Source: Pectobacterium polonicum | GTDB lineage: Bacteria; Pseudomonadota; Gammaproteobacteria; Enterobacterales; Enterobacteriaceae | Direction of reading: 5' to 3' | DNA: 64,000 nt | Assembly: GCF_005497185.1 (NCBI RefSeq) | Contig: NZ_RJTN01000002.1 | Location: forward strand, 62,001-126,000 | Part shown: in pieces, positions 46,825 to 55,214 of the stretch | Numbering within the stretch: the first letter of the stretch is position 1 | Layout of the letters: the number at the start of each line of letters is the position of its first letter | Translations under genes and position numbers: made by a program | Notes under the pieces: generated by a model | What the model saw: the letters and a program-made list of their open reading frames with translations, nothing else | Database searches by the model: none | What the model was told of the DNA's origin: nothing

Positions 46825-46920
46825 TTAGTCATCCCATTTGGGGCTCAGGTACGCCGCCAGAAAGCTAAGGAAAAGGATGCCGCCCAATACGGCGATAAAA
46901 ATATTGATATTGCCTAACAT
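46825..46920 (-). CDS. mgtS: MgtS (YneM) small membrane protein
   Basis: 31-residue single-span inner-membrane protein. Its sequence starts MLGNINIFIAVLGGILF and ends LSPKWDD, almost the same as E. coli MgtS (MLGNMNVFMAVLG..., HKWDD). MgtS stabilises the magnesium importer MgtA and modulates the phosphate symporter PitA when Mg2+ is low. AGGAGAAACAATT precedes the ATG. In E. coli it is PhoPQ induced; I could not find a convincing PhoP box here. Its position between ycgN and dsbB differs from E. coli. Confidence 0.92.
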   Translation of the reverse strand: MLGNINIFIAVLGGILFLSFLAAYLSPKWDD

Positions 46921-47233
46921 AATTGTTTCTCCTGAATAAATTAATTGCGATAGAAATACCTCATAGGGTGAGAAGTCGTTGTTGACCTGCGGTACGCACT
47001 ATAGGCATGAATGGGATTGTAATGAAGAAAAAATGCTCAAAAAGGGGGTGGTGGTTTAAATACCATTGAGGAAGAAAACGCCGCACTTCACTACTGAAAC
47101 TGAAACATCCATTTTTTTGCCCACCACTTCACATTTTTCTTTTTCCTTGTGCGAATCATGCTGTCGTTTCCGGCATAAATCGTGACGTGTTGTATAATTT
47201 TAGAGCAGTTAAACCAGCAGAGGGGGAGAGCAT
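46921..47233. other. Region between mgtS and the 65-codon gene
   Basis: 313 bp. It should hold the mgtS promoter (minus) and one for the plus-strand small gene: a perfect -10 TATAAT at 47193-47198 is visible with no clear -35. Complementary tracts GGGTGGTGG and CCACCAC (47046 and 47121) could pair. No other feature seen. Confidence 0.4.
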
Positions 47234-47431
47234 GTGATTAACTTTGAAAAAATCATCCTTGAATACAGCGAGCAGTACACTGACTTTGCTGCCTCCACGA
47301 TTGCTTTCATGGAAAGTCAGGAAAAAAAGATCGACGCAGATGAAATATCACGAAGAATCCCGCAAGAAAAAAGGCCTTTCTTCAACGAGCGATTAGGCCA
47401 TTATCGCGATATCTACAGGCCCCAGCAGTGA
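47234..47431 (+). CDS. Unrecognised small acidic/basic protein, 65 residues
   Basis: GTG start at 47234 preceded by AGGGGGAGAG, a strong ribosome binding site, and a TATAAT box 36 bp further up. The sequence (IINFEKII..., QEKKIDADEISRRIPQEKRPFF) is soluble, helical-looking and highly charged, with no cysteines. It is followed by a good terminator, so this looks like an independent single-gene unit. I do not recognise the family. Confidence 0.7.
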   Translation: MINFEKIILEYSEQYTDFAASTIAFMESQEKKIDADEISRRIPQEKRPFFNERLGHYRDIYRPQQ

Positions 47432-47472
47432 CGGTTGGCGCGAGTCTGTGAAGCGTAGAGACGGTTACCAGA

Positions 47473-47499
47473 AGCCCGACAATAGTGTCGGGCTTTTCG
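47473..47499 (+). terminator. Terminator after the 65-codon gene
   Basis: Stem AAGCCCGACA/TGTCGGGCTT with a 4-nt loop, then TTC; directly followed by an ERIC element. Confidence 0.85.
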
Positions 47500-47504
47500 G
47501 TCTA

Positions 47505-47776
47505 TACCCGTCATACTTCAAGTTGCATGTGCGTTGGCTACGATACTCGGCTCACTTGCGTGTACCTCGCCCCGTTGAGGCCGCTGCAAGCAGCGTTCAA
47601 ACCTGCCTCTGGCAGAGTTGTCAGTCACCCGAATCACTTACCTGAGTAAGCTCATCGGGATTTCTTCACTTGCCGCGTTACGAGGCGCATAAATACGCCT
47701 CGCCCTAAAGGGCCAACACTTTGTGTTGTTCAAAACGCTAACGTTTTGTCCTGAAACTCGAATTATTTAGGGTATA
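47505..47776. repeat. Long ERIC-type repeat upstream of the dsbB stop
   Basis: Starts TATACCCGTCATACTTCAAG, core CACTTACCTGAGTAAGCTC, ends AATTATTTAGGGTATA. About 272 bp; the right-hand 120 bp (CCGCGTTACGAGGCGCATAA onwards) is essentially identical to the copy at 3654-3920. Confidence 0.9.
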
Positions 47777-47779
47777 TGA

Positions 47780-48310
47780 TCAGCGGCTGAAGAGGTCGCG
47801 GCGCTTGGGACGGAAGGGCTGAGCGATCAATACCAGCACGGCAATCAATAGATAAGCAGCAAAAATGCCGAGCAGCCATTGCGGCATTTCCATTGAAAGG
47901 AACGACCACTGACGCTCTGAGCAATCCCCTGTCGCATTGAAAATGGCGGGAAGCCATTTGTCCAACGGCAGCCATGATGGGAAGCTGACAAAGAAATCAC
48001 AGGTGTTAAACGGCGACGGATTCAACAAGATATCCGTATGCTTCCATGCCAATCGAACCCCTTCGTACGAGCTGTATATCCAGAGCGCGATGGCAGGGTA
48101 ACGCAACGGTGTTGATGGTGCGATGGCACCGACAATACCTGCCGCGAACACGCCCCATAGTGCACAGCGCTGATAGATACACAGCACGCACGGCTTTAAT
48201 AGCATAACGTGCTGAAAATAGAGCGCAGTCAATTCCAACGCTAAAGCGGTAAACGCCAGCAGCAGCCACGCACCACGTCCGCGTGAGCAACGATTAAGAA
48301 ATCGCAACAT
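47780..48310 (-). CDS. dsbB: DsbB, disulfide bond formation protein B
   Basis: Inner-membrane quinone reductase that reoxidises DsbA. 176 residues, four spans. The redox pairs fall at the E. coli positions: Cys41/Cys44 in [10 protein letters not shown] and Cys104/Cys130 in the second periplasmic loop. It is downstream of nhaB on the same strand with 194 bp between. An ERIC element sits 3 bp past its stop. Confidence 0.96.
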   Translation of the reverse strand: MLRFLNRCSRGRGAWLLLAFTALALELTALYFQHVMLLKPCVLCIYQRCALWGVFAAGIVGAIAPSTPLRYPAIALWIYSSYEGVRLAWKHTDILLNPSPFNTCDFFVSFPSWLPLDKWLPAIFNATGDCSERQWSFLSMEMPQWLLGIFAAYLLIAVLVLIAQPFRPKRRDLFSR

Positions 48311-48504
48311 AAAAATATTCCATGCTAAACATGATTAAAGCAGCAGTGTAAACCGTTCTGGCTTCACTGCCATCATTTCACTGTGCAAAACGTAACGATA
48401 TGTTTATTTGATGCTTTTCTGTCATTCTGCGGCGGCGAAAATGGTGTTGATAATATCATCAAGGCCGAAATTGTCGCTGCCGCGATTACTATACACGATC
48501 GTGA

Positions 48505-50085
48505 TTATGAGTGACTGCCCGATAGGGTCAAATTTGGCAAAGAAATCCAGTGATTATTCAGCAAAAAGTCAGTGAACGGCACCAGCGCGAATTCGACGCA
48601 AAGCAACCCGACCAACGTCATCACTATGGTGTAAGGTAGTGCCATGATCACCATACGTCCGTAAGAGAGGCGGATAAGCGGTGCCAGAGAGGACGTCAGC
48701 AAGAACAGAAACGCTGCTTGCCCATTCGGTGTAGCAACCGAAGGCAGGTTGGTGCCGGTATTGATCGCTACGGCGAGCAGTTCAAATTGAGGTAAGGAGA
48801 TTTTGCCGCTCTCAAACGCATTACGCGCTTCGTTGATGTAAACCGAACCCACAAAAACATTATCCGATATCGATGATAGCAGGCCATTGAACAGATAAAA
48901 CTGCGTCAACTGGGCGCTGTCAGAAGACTGCAAGACGTAATGGATAATCGGTGAAAATAGCTGCTGATCGATAATGACGGCGACGATGGCAAAGAAGACC
49001 GTCAACAGCGCGGTAAACGGCATGGCATCCTGAAACGCTTTACCGATAGCGTGTTCTTCGGTCACGCCGCAGAACGTTGTGGCCATAATAATTACGGAAA
49101 GACCAATCAACCCGACTTCAGCCAGATGAAACGCCAGCGCGACGATGAGCCAGACGCCAATTACCGCCTGCACGAGTAAACGCACGTTATCCTGCGGCGT
49201 ACGCTTTTCTGTCATGTCCCGATCGTAATCCTCAAGTACGCGGCGTACATTGTCCGGCAGGCTTACCCCATAGCCAAACAGTTTAAAACGTTCGACCAGC
49301 ACGCAGGTCAGGATGCCGCAAATAAACACGGGGACGGTTACGGGTGACATACGCAGGAAAAAGCTGACGAAATCCCAGCCAGCGCTTTTCGCGATAATCA
49401 GGTTTTGAGGTTCGCCGACCATCGTCATCACCCCACCCAATGCTGTACCGACGCCAGCGTGCATCATCAAACTCCGTAGAAATGCACGGAATTGGTCTAG
49501 CGTACGATGATGTTCCTCGCTGCTTAATGCGCTGTCATCGCTGATGTCGGCCTCGTCTTCACCCTGTTGGGACGCGAAGCGGTGATAAATACCATAAAAT
49601 CCAATAGCGACGCTGATAACGACAGCAATCACGGTCAATGCGTCTAAAAAAGCGGAGAGAAACGCCGCCGCCATACAGAAGGCGAGTGAGAGTAGCGTTT
49701 TGGAGTGAATGTGTAGCAGCAATTTGGTAAACACAAACAGCAACAGTTGTTTCATGAAGTAGATGCCTGCCACCATAAACACTAGCAGCATGAGCACTTC
49801 AATATTCCCGGTGACTTCATGCCACACCTGCTGTGGGCTGGTCATACCGATGACGATGGCTTCTAGCGCCAGCAGGCCGCCTGGCTGTAGCGGATAGCAT
49901 TTCAGCGCCATACCGAGTGTGAAAATAAATTCCACCACCAATAGCCAACCCGCCCAGAACGGGCTAACAAAATAGAACAGCAGCGGATTAATCAGCAAGA
50001 AACCCAAGATAGTCAGTTTGTACCAGTCTGGCGCGTATCCCAGAAAATTTTTTAACAGCGCGCGGTGAAGGGGAATGGCGAGCAT
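48505..50085 (-). CDS. nhaB: Na+/H+ antiporter NhaB
   Basis: Inner-membrane electrogenic sodium/proton antiporter, 526 residues (513 in E. coli). Hydrophobic throughout, with the family segments [18 protein letters not shown] and [15 protein letters not shown]. It is divergent from fadR across 229 bp, as in E. coli. Confidence 0.95.
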   Translation of the reverse strand: MLAIPLHRALLKNFLGYAPDWYKLTILGFLLINPLLFYFVSPFWAGWLLVVEFIFTLGMALKCYPLQPGGLLALEAIVIGMTSPQQVWHEVTGNIEVLMLLVFMVAGIYFMKQLLLFVFTKLLLHIHSKTLLSLAFCMAAAFLSAFLDALTVIAVVISVAIGFYGIYHRFASQQGEDEADISDDSALSSEEHHRTLDQFRAFLRSLMMHAGVGTALGGVMTMVGEPQNLIIAKSAGWDFVSFFLRMSPVTVPVFICGILTCVLVERFKLFGYGVSLPDNVRRVLEDYDRDMTEKRTPQDNVRLLVQAVIGVWLIVALAFHLAEVGLIGLSVIIMATTFCGVTEEHAIGKAFQDAMPFTALLTVFFAIVAVIIDQQLFSPIIHYVLQSSDSAQLTQFYLFNGLLSSISDNVFVGSVYINEARNAFESGKISLPQFELLAVAINTGTNLPSVATPNGQAAFLFLLTSSLAPLIRLSYGRMVIMALPYTIVMTLVGLLCVEFALVPFTDFLLNNHWISLPNLTLSGSHS

Positions 50086-50314
50086 AATGGGAGGGACATC
50101 CTTATTCGTTAGAATAGTTTGATGGTTTTTATCATATCGTAAAAACTTTACAAAAGGTCATAAGTCTACCATCGTCGCTGTGAGGGGGCGATTTGCCGTC
50201 ACAATTTTTCATGGAAATGGTTCAGGGTCTGAGTGCGGCGCTATATCATGATTCTTTCGTCTGGTATTATAGTTCGGCTTTTTTCGGCAATCACCGCTAC
50301 GGATTATCAAACAC

Positions 50315-51034
50315 ATGGTTATAAAGGCGCAAAGTCCGGCTGGATTCGCGGAAGAATACATTATCGAAAGTATATGGAATAACCGCTTTCCGCCAGGCTC
50401 TATTTTGCCCGCGGAAAGAGAGCTTTCCGAACTGATCGGCGTGACCCGTACTACCCTGCGTGAGGTGCTTCAGCGCTTAGCCCGCGATGGTTGGCTGACG
50501 ATACAGCACGGGAAACCAACAAAGATTAACAATTTTTGGGAAACCTCTGGGCTTAACATTCTGGAAACGTTGGCTCGGCTCGATCACGATAGCGTCCCGC
50601 AACTGATCGATAACCTGCTGGCTGTGCGCACTAATATCGCCGCAATTTTTATTCGGACGGCGTTACGACATAATCCTGAAAAGGTGCGCGATGTGTTGAC
50701 TCAGTCAAACGCGGTTGATGACAGCGCAGAAGCTTTTGCGCTACTTGACTACAACGTGTTCCGTGGTTTGGCTTTTGCCTCTGGCAACCCGATTTATGGC
50801 CTGATCCTGAACGGTCTGAAAGGGTTATATATTCGCGTAGGGCGATATTATTTCTCCAACCCTGAAGCCCGTAAGCTGGCGGTGAATTTTTACGGTCGGT
50901 TGGAAACGTTGCGCAGCGAAGAGCTGTACGATCAGGTGATGGATGTCGTCAGACATTACGGTAAAGAAAGTGGAGCGATTTGGCACAGTATGCAGAGTGC
51001 CATCCCGCGGGATATCGCGGAAGTGCGCCGCTAA
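50315..51034 (+). CDS. fadR: FadR, fatty acid metabolism regulator
   Basis: GntR-family transcription factor, 239 residues as in E. coli. The N-terminal winged helix-turn-helix (about 9-75) contains [24 protein letters not shown], whose recognition part is VTRTTLREV. The C-terminal acyl-CoA-binding domain follows. It represses fad genes and activates fabA/fabB. The fadD operator in this window is a probable target. Confidence 0.96.
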   Translation: MVIKAQSPAGFAEEYIIESIWNNRFPPGSILPAERELSELIGVTRTTLREVLQRLARDGWLTIQHGKPTKINNFWETSGLNILETLARLDHDSVPQLIDNLLAVRTNIAAIFIRTALRHNPEKVRDVLTQSNAVDDSAEAFALLDYNVFRGLAFASGNPIYGLILNGLKGLYIRVGRYYFSNPEARKLAVNFYGRLETLRSEELYDQVMDVVRHYGKESGAIWHSMQSAIPRDIAEVRR

Positions 51035-51064
51035 GACGTCACGCGCGTCATAATGAAAATGTGA

Positions 51065-51105
51065 AAAGGGGATTCAGATACTGCCTGAATCCCCTTTGTC
51101 TTTTA
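51065..51105 (+). terminator. Rho-independent terminator of fadR
   Basis: 13-bp stem AAAGGGGATTCAG/CTGAATCCCCTTT with a 6-nt loop, followed by GTCTTTT. It could also serve the convergent ycgB. Confidence 0.88.
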
Positions 51106-51140
51106 TCGGCGAAGCCTTTTACCTGTGTCACTGTGTTCTG

Positions 51141-52682
51141 CTATGCGGATGCCGCCCCGTTACGCGGCGGGCAGCGCTCAATTAGCTCAATGCTGCCATC
51201 CGAGTTAGCCTGTTCCAGGTAAACGTCAAACCCCCACAGGCGATGGACGTGCTTCAACACTTCCTGGCTGCTTTTATCTAGCGGCGCGCGGTTATGCGGA
51301 ACATAGCGCAGTGTCAGCGCTCGATTACCGCGTAAATCCACGTTCCAGACCTGAATATTTGGCTCCAGATGGCTCAGGTTGTACTGTGCGGACAGCTCTT
51401 GTCGGATCAAACGATAGCCTTCTTCGTCGTGAATCGCGGCAATTTCCAGATAGTTATTGCGATCGTCGTCCAGCACGGTAAATAGCCGGAAATCGCGCAT
51501 CAATTTAGGTGATAAGAACTGGCTGATGAAGCTTTCATCCTTGAAATTCTGCATCGCGAAATGCAGCGTATCAAGCCAGTCTTTACCCGCGATATCAGGG
51601 AACCAGTAGCGATCTTCCTCTGTCGGTGACTGACAAATACGCTTAATGTCCTGAAACATTGCGAAGCCCAGCGCATAGGGGTTGATGCCGCTGTAATACG
51701 GGCTGTTATACGGCGGTTGATAAATCACGTTGGTATGGCTGTGCAGGAATTCCAGCATGAAACGCTCAGAGACCCGACCCTCATCATAAAGATGGTTCAG
51801 GATGGTGTAATGCCAGAAGGTGGCCCAACCTTCATTCATCACCTGAGTCTGCTTCTGTGGATAGAAATACTGGCTGACTTTCCGCACGATGCGCAATACT
51901 TCTCGTTGCCAGGGCTCGAGCAGCGGGGCGTTTTTCTCCATAAAGTAGAGCAGGTTTTCCTGCGGTTCTTGCGGAAAGCGCCTTGCTTGTTCTGGTGCCG
52001 TACCCTGTTCGCGGCGCGGTAAGGTTTTCCAGAGGTCGTTGACCTGACTTTGCAGATAGGCTTCGCGGCTTTTCTGGCGAGATTTTTCCTCTTCGAGCGA
52101 GATTTTCTGCGGACGCTTATAGCGGTCAACGCCGTAATTCATGAGCGCATGGCAAGAGTCTAACAGGTGCTCGACCTCATCCACGCCATAACGTTCTTCA
52201 CATTGTGCAATATACTGCCGGGCAAACAGCAAATAATCGACGATAGAGCTGGCGTCGGTCCAACTGCGGAACAGATAGTTGCCTTTGAAGAACGAATTGT
52301 GTCCGTAGCAGGCGTGTGCCATGACAAGCGCCTGCATCGGCAGCGTATTTTCTTCCATCAGGTAAGCGATACAGGGATCGGAGTTAATGACGATTTCGTA
52401 TGCCAGCCCCTGTTGCCCGTGCTTGTACCGCTGTTCGGTTTCGATAAATTTTTTCCCGAACGACCAGTGGGCATAGTTGATCGGCATACCTATGCTGGAA
52501 TAGGCATCCATCATTTGTTCTGAGGTGATTACCTCAATCTGATGAGGATAGGTTGCCAGACGATACAGCTTGGCTACCCGATCAATTTCATCAAGGTAAA
52601 CCTGTAATAACTCAAACGTCCAGTCCGGTCCATCACTCAGGCGAAGTGTTTTTTTTACCTGATTATCCGTCGATATAGCCAT
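51141..52682 (-). CDS. ycgB: SpoVR-family protein YcgB
   Basis: 513 residues (510 in E. coli YcgB). Near-identical tracts include DGPDWTFELLQVYL, YPHQIEVITSEQMMDAYSS and MNEGWATFWHYTILNHL, which carries an HExxH-like metal-site histidine pattern. The start MAISTDN (52682) has AGGGGG eight bases upstream. In enterobacteria its expression tracks yeaG-yeaH, also in this window; molecular function is unknown. Confidence 0.93.
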   Translation of the reverse strand: MAISTDNQVKKTLRLSDGPDWTFELLQVYLDEIDRVAKLYRLATYPHQIEVITSEQMMDAYSSIGMPINYAHWSFGKKFIETEQRYKHGQQGLAYEIVINSDPCIAYLMEENTLPMQALVMAHACYGHNSFFKGNYLFRSWTDASSIVDYLLFARQYIAQCEERYGVDEVEHLLDSCHALMNYGVDRYKRPQKISLEEEKSRQKSREAYLQSQVNDLWKTLPRREQGTAPEQARRFPQEPQENLLYFMEKNAPLLEPWQREVLRIVRKVSQYFYPQKQTQVMNEGWATFWHYTILNHLYDEGRVSERFMLEFLHSHTNVIYQPPYNSPYYSGINPYALGFAMFQDIKRICQSPTEEDRYWFPDIAGKDWLDTLHFAMQNFKDESFISQFLSPKLMRDFRLFTVLDDDRNNYLEIAAIHDEEGYRLIRQELSAQYNLSHLEPNIQVWNVDLRGNRALTLRYVPHNRAPLDKSSQEVLKHVHRLWGFDVYLEQANSDGSIELIERCPPRNGAASA

Positions 52683-52878
52683 CAGCGCGCCCCCTAACAT
52701 AACAAGCCTGTACGTGAGATCTCGTTTACTGCCTTCCCGCTGGCTCCTGTCAAAAAATCATCGTGGTTCATTTAGTTATAGCTGAGCTTTGGAAACGCGG
52801 CAATTGACGAATTGAGCGTGTTTGATGGAAAAAGGTCGCTCAGGTGATAAAAGATAAATCGGTATTACGCTGTCTATT

Positions 52879-52948
52879 GATAGGGAAATGCGGATAGGGA
52901 AATGCGGATAGGGAAATGCGGATAGGGAAATGCGGATAGGGAAGTGCG
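52879..52948. repeat. Five 14-bp tandem repeats
   Basis: The unit GATAGGGAAATGCG occurs five times without gaps; the first four are identical and the fifth has one A-to-G change. It lies 32 bp past the aldolase stop and about 200 bp upstream of ycgB. Confidence 0.97.
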
Positions 52949-52980
52949 CTCCCCGAAGAGAGCGCGAAATACCATTTGGA

Positions 52981-53880
52981 CTAGCGGTGTTGATACCGTT
53001 TTAACAGCCGTTGAATATCGTTGAGGCGGGACACGGCGACCGTGGACAACTTCTCTTTAGAAACGTTGCGATCGAGGGAGATGCAATCCTTCCACAGAGA
53101 ACGTCCGGCAATTACGCCGGCAGCGCCATTTTTCAACGCGCTCTCTACCTGAGGCAGAAAAGTGGCGTGATCGACGCCCGCAGACAGAACGGCCCAGGGT
53201 ATTTCACCGCAGAGAGTGGTCACGCGCGCGCAGGCTTCATCCGATCCAGGATAAGGAATCTTCAAGACTTTTGCGCCTTGCTCGATGCAGGCCTGACAGC
53301 CCGCCGGAATGAGTTCGGGCAGAAGATGGGTATAGGCTTCGCGAGATTCATTTTCCAGAGAGTAGGTGAGGAACTCGACGACGAGCAGTAAATCTTCCTG
53401 TGCAAAGTCCTGAATCACGGTTCGAAGTGTTTCAAGGTTGCGGGTATTGGCGTCGGGGATATCCGGGCGAAGGTAGATCATGATTTTTCCTCCGGTGGCA
53501 CCCCATTCGCGCACTTTACGGGCCGTTACGCCGTCAACCATAGTGGAGATCCGGTAGCCTTCCGGGCTCGTTTCCCAGCCAGAAGCATCAAGCCCGATGA
53601 GCAGGCCGGTATCGCGAGGCAAAATATTTTCGTCTATCAGACCCGGTATGGCGCAGATCGGGTCAACCAGCACACAGCCCGCCTCAGCCGCCAAATAGCG
53701 GGTGATATCATATTTTGTTTTGCCTAATGTTTCATTGGAAATGGCAGCCTGTGTTTCTGACGTTGGCGCTAATAGTGTTCGCATACCGCCACGTTGATCG
53801 CAGGCAATAACCATCATGGCGCCCGTCTCGTCACAAATTAACTGATAGCCCCGGTGCTCAGCGGTTGTCATGGTGTTCAT
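52981..53880 (-). CDS. Class I aldolase, LacD/YihT-like (putative sugar-bisphosphate aldolase)
   Basis: 299 residues from ATG 53880 (GAGGG eight bases upstream; five more codons are open). The TIM-barrel resembles tagatose-bisphosphate and sulfofructose-phosphate aldolases: VIACDQRGGMRTLL corresponds to the YihT segment MLAVDQREAMRMMF, and WAVLSAGVDHATF and GVIAGRSLWK are shared. The Schiff-base lysine would be in VLKIPYPG (about residue 207). Last gene of a seven-gene PTS operon, 37 bp after the kinase. Expected to split a phosphorylated sugar into two trioses; the exact substrate is not readable. Confidence 0.8.
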   Translation of the reverse strand: MNTMTTAEHRGYQLICDETGAMMVIACDQRGGMRTLLAPTSETQAAISNETLGKTKYDITRYLAAEAGCVLVDPICAIPGLIDENILPRDTGLLIGLDASGWETSPEGYRISTMVDGVTARKVREWGATGGKIMIYLRPDIPDANTRNLETLRTVIQDFAQEDLLLVVEFLTYSLENESREAYTHLLPELIPAGCQACIEQGAKVLKIPYPGSDEACARVTTLCGEIPWAVLSAGVDHATFLPQVESALKNGAAGVIAGRSLWKDCISLDRNVSKEKLSTVAVSRLNDIQRLLKRYQHR

Positions 53881-53917
53881 AATAATTACCCTCATAAAAA
53901 TTAATGTAAATAAGCGA

Positions 53918-54451
53918 TTAATCCAGGTGTGTTTTGATCCATTGAATTAATTCCTGATGATTAATTTCCTTATCCTGATCAACCGTGTAACACGTTCCAA
54001 TACACATTGGTTGAGCTTGATGCGCGAGTGAAATTAACTCTGGGAGATACTCATCACCGGGGTGACCCTTTATTCTTTGATTCATTCTATTTTGATACCG
54101 TTCCACAACTCGGTCAGGTGAAATAGCATTCCATATTTCAAGCGGATGCTTGACACCACACGACGTCAGATAGTCCTGTAATATCGATTTTTCACGGAAC
54201 CCGAACCAGGCATCAAGTATGAAAATACTATTCTCTGGAGCCTGTCTAACGATATTAAACATCGCCTGATACGCGGCATAGCCCAGCTTTCTATTTAACG
54301 TTCTATCAATGACATCGCAGAACTGCATCATGAATGGCTCTTTTATTTCATCCAGGCTTAACCGTGGGAGATGCAATTCGTCAGCAATAATACGTGCTAC
54401 CGTGCTTTTCCCTGATGCGGGGATGCCATTGACTAAAATAAGTGTTTTCAT
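53918..54451 (-). CDS. Small P-loop kinase of unknown substrate
   Basis: 177 residues with Walker A GIPASGKST (9-17) and a short lid-like region (RVVERYQNRMNQRIKGHPGDEYLP), the architecture of AAA-type small-molecule kinases such as gluconate kinase or chloramphenicol phosphotransferase. Overlaps the IIA gene by 4 bp, so it is coupled to it. It presumably phosphorylates a sugar or derivative in the same pathway. Not assignable to a named family by eye; AT-rich compared with backbone genes. Confidence 0.7.
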   Translation of the reverse strand: MKTLILVNGIPASGKSTVARIIADELHLPRLSLDEIKEPFMMQFCDVIDRTLNRKLGYAAYQAMFNIVRQAPENSIFILDAWFGFREKSILQDYLTSCGVKHPLEIWNAISPDRVVERYQNRMNQRIKGHPGDEYLPELISLAHQAQPMCIGTCYTVDQDKEINHQELIQWIKTHLD

Positions 54452-54885
54452 AATACCCCGACAATATCATCTGCTGTGGTGGCACATCGGATACGAGAGA
54501 GTATGTCGTCCTGTTCTAATAGGTTGACGATGGAGGCGATACCTTCCGTAATATGTGCATCACTGTTAACCCCGCCAAACATAATTAAAATATCCACCGG
54601 TTCACTTCCGTGAATAGAGAGCGGTGTCTGTAACGTCAGTAAACTAAAACAATTCTCCCGAACGCCGCACTCAGGGCGCGCATGAGGAATAGCGATACCT
54701 TCATCAAATACATAATAAGGACCGTATTCCTTCGTGTTTTCTATCACCGCGATGGGATACGCCTTCGTAATACATCCCGCACTGATTAATGGCTGTGCGG
54801 CACAATAAATAGCGTCTTCCCAGGTCTTACATGTCACGCCGAGCTGAATACAATTGTGCTGCAAAAGGAAATTTTTTATGCTCAT
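54448..54885 (-). CDS. PTS EIIA component, fructose/mannitol-ascorbate superfamily
   Basis: 145-residue IIA domain. The phospho-acceptor is His68 in GIAIPHARPE, followed by the typical PVDILIMFGG. GAGG precedes the ATG. It starts 6 bp after the 92-residue gene and overlaps the kinase gene. It would take phosphate from HPr and pass it to the IIB encoded four genes upstream. Confidence 0.88.
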   Translation of the reverse strand: MSIKNFLLQHNCIQLGVTCKTWEDAIYCAAQPLISAGCITKAYPIAVIENTKEYGPYYVFDEGIAIPHARPECGVRENCFSLLTLQTPLSIHGSEPVDILIMFGGVNSDAHITEGIASIVNLLEQDDILSRIRCATTADDIVGVL

Positions 54886-54891
54886 AAAGCC

Positions 54892-55170
54892 TCATATATT
54901 TTTCCGAATGATATTCCTGAGTTCATCTATCTGAATGAAAATAGTATCAACGCGATCCCGATAGTTAGGATGGGAAGAAAATAATTGAATGGCCTGGTTG
55001 TATTTAATTATTAGCATTTTTTGCGTTTCACTATGGGTCGGGTCTTGTGCTAAACGAGATTCAAGTTCCGCTAATTCTTCCTCAATTTCCCCGACGCGGT
55101 TGTCCTCTGTATTATCACGGCGGCAGGAAGAGGAGGCCGGCGATAAAAAACGTTTAAGTAGAGAAAACAT
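54892..55170 (-). CDS. Unrecognised 92-residue protein in the PTS operon
   Basis: ATG at 55170 with a strong AAGGAG five bases upstream. Soluble, charged and helix-rich; a heptad-like stretch (EIEEELAELESRLAQ, about 28-42) suggests a coiled coil, and a second amphipathic helix ends the protein (DELRNIIRKNI). No membrane segment, no cysteine pair apart from one at residue 16. It sits between IIC and IIA genes with short spacers, so it is very probably expressed with them. No homologue recognised. Confidence 0.75.
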   Translation of the reverse strand: MFSLLKRFLSPASSSCRRDNTEDNRVGEIEEELAELESRLAQDPTHSETQKMLIIKYNQAIQLFSSHPNYRDRVDTIFIQIDELRNIIRKNI

Positions 55171-55214
55171 AGTGACTCCTTAAGCTATTTTCATAATGAC
55201 GACAGGCCAGTACA

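Noticed and set aside
46921-47040. PhoP box for mgtS
   Set aside because: No pair of GTTTA-type repeats at 11-bp spacing was found.
52879-52948. CRISPR array
   Set aside because: The five units are contiguous 14-mers without spacers, so they are a simple tandem repeat.
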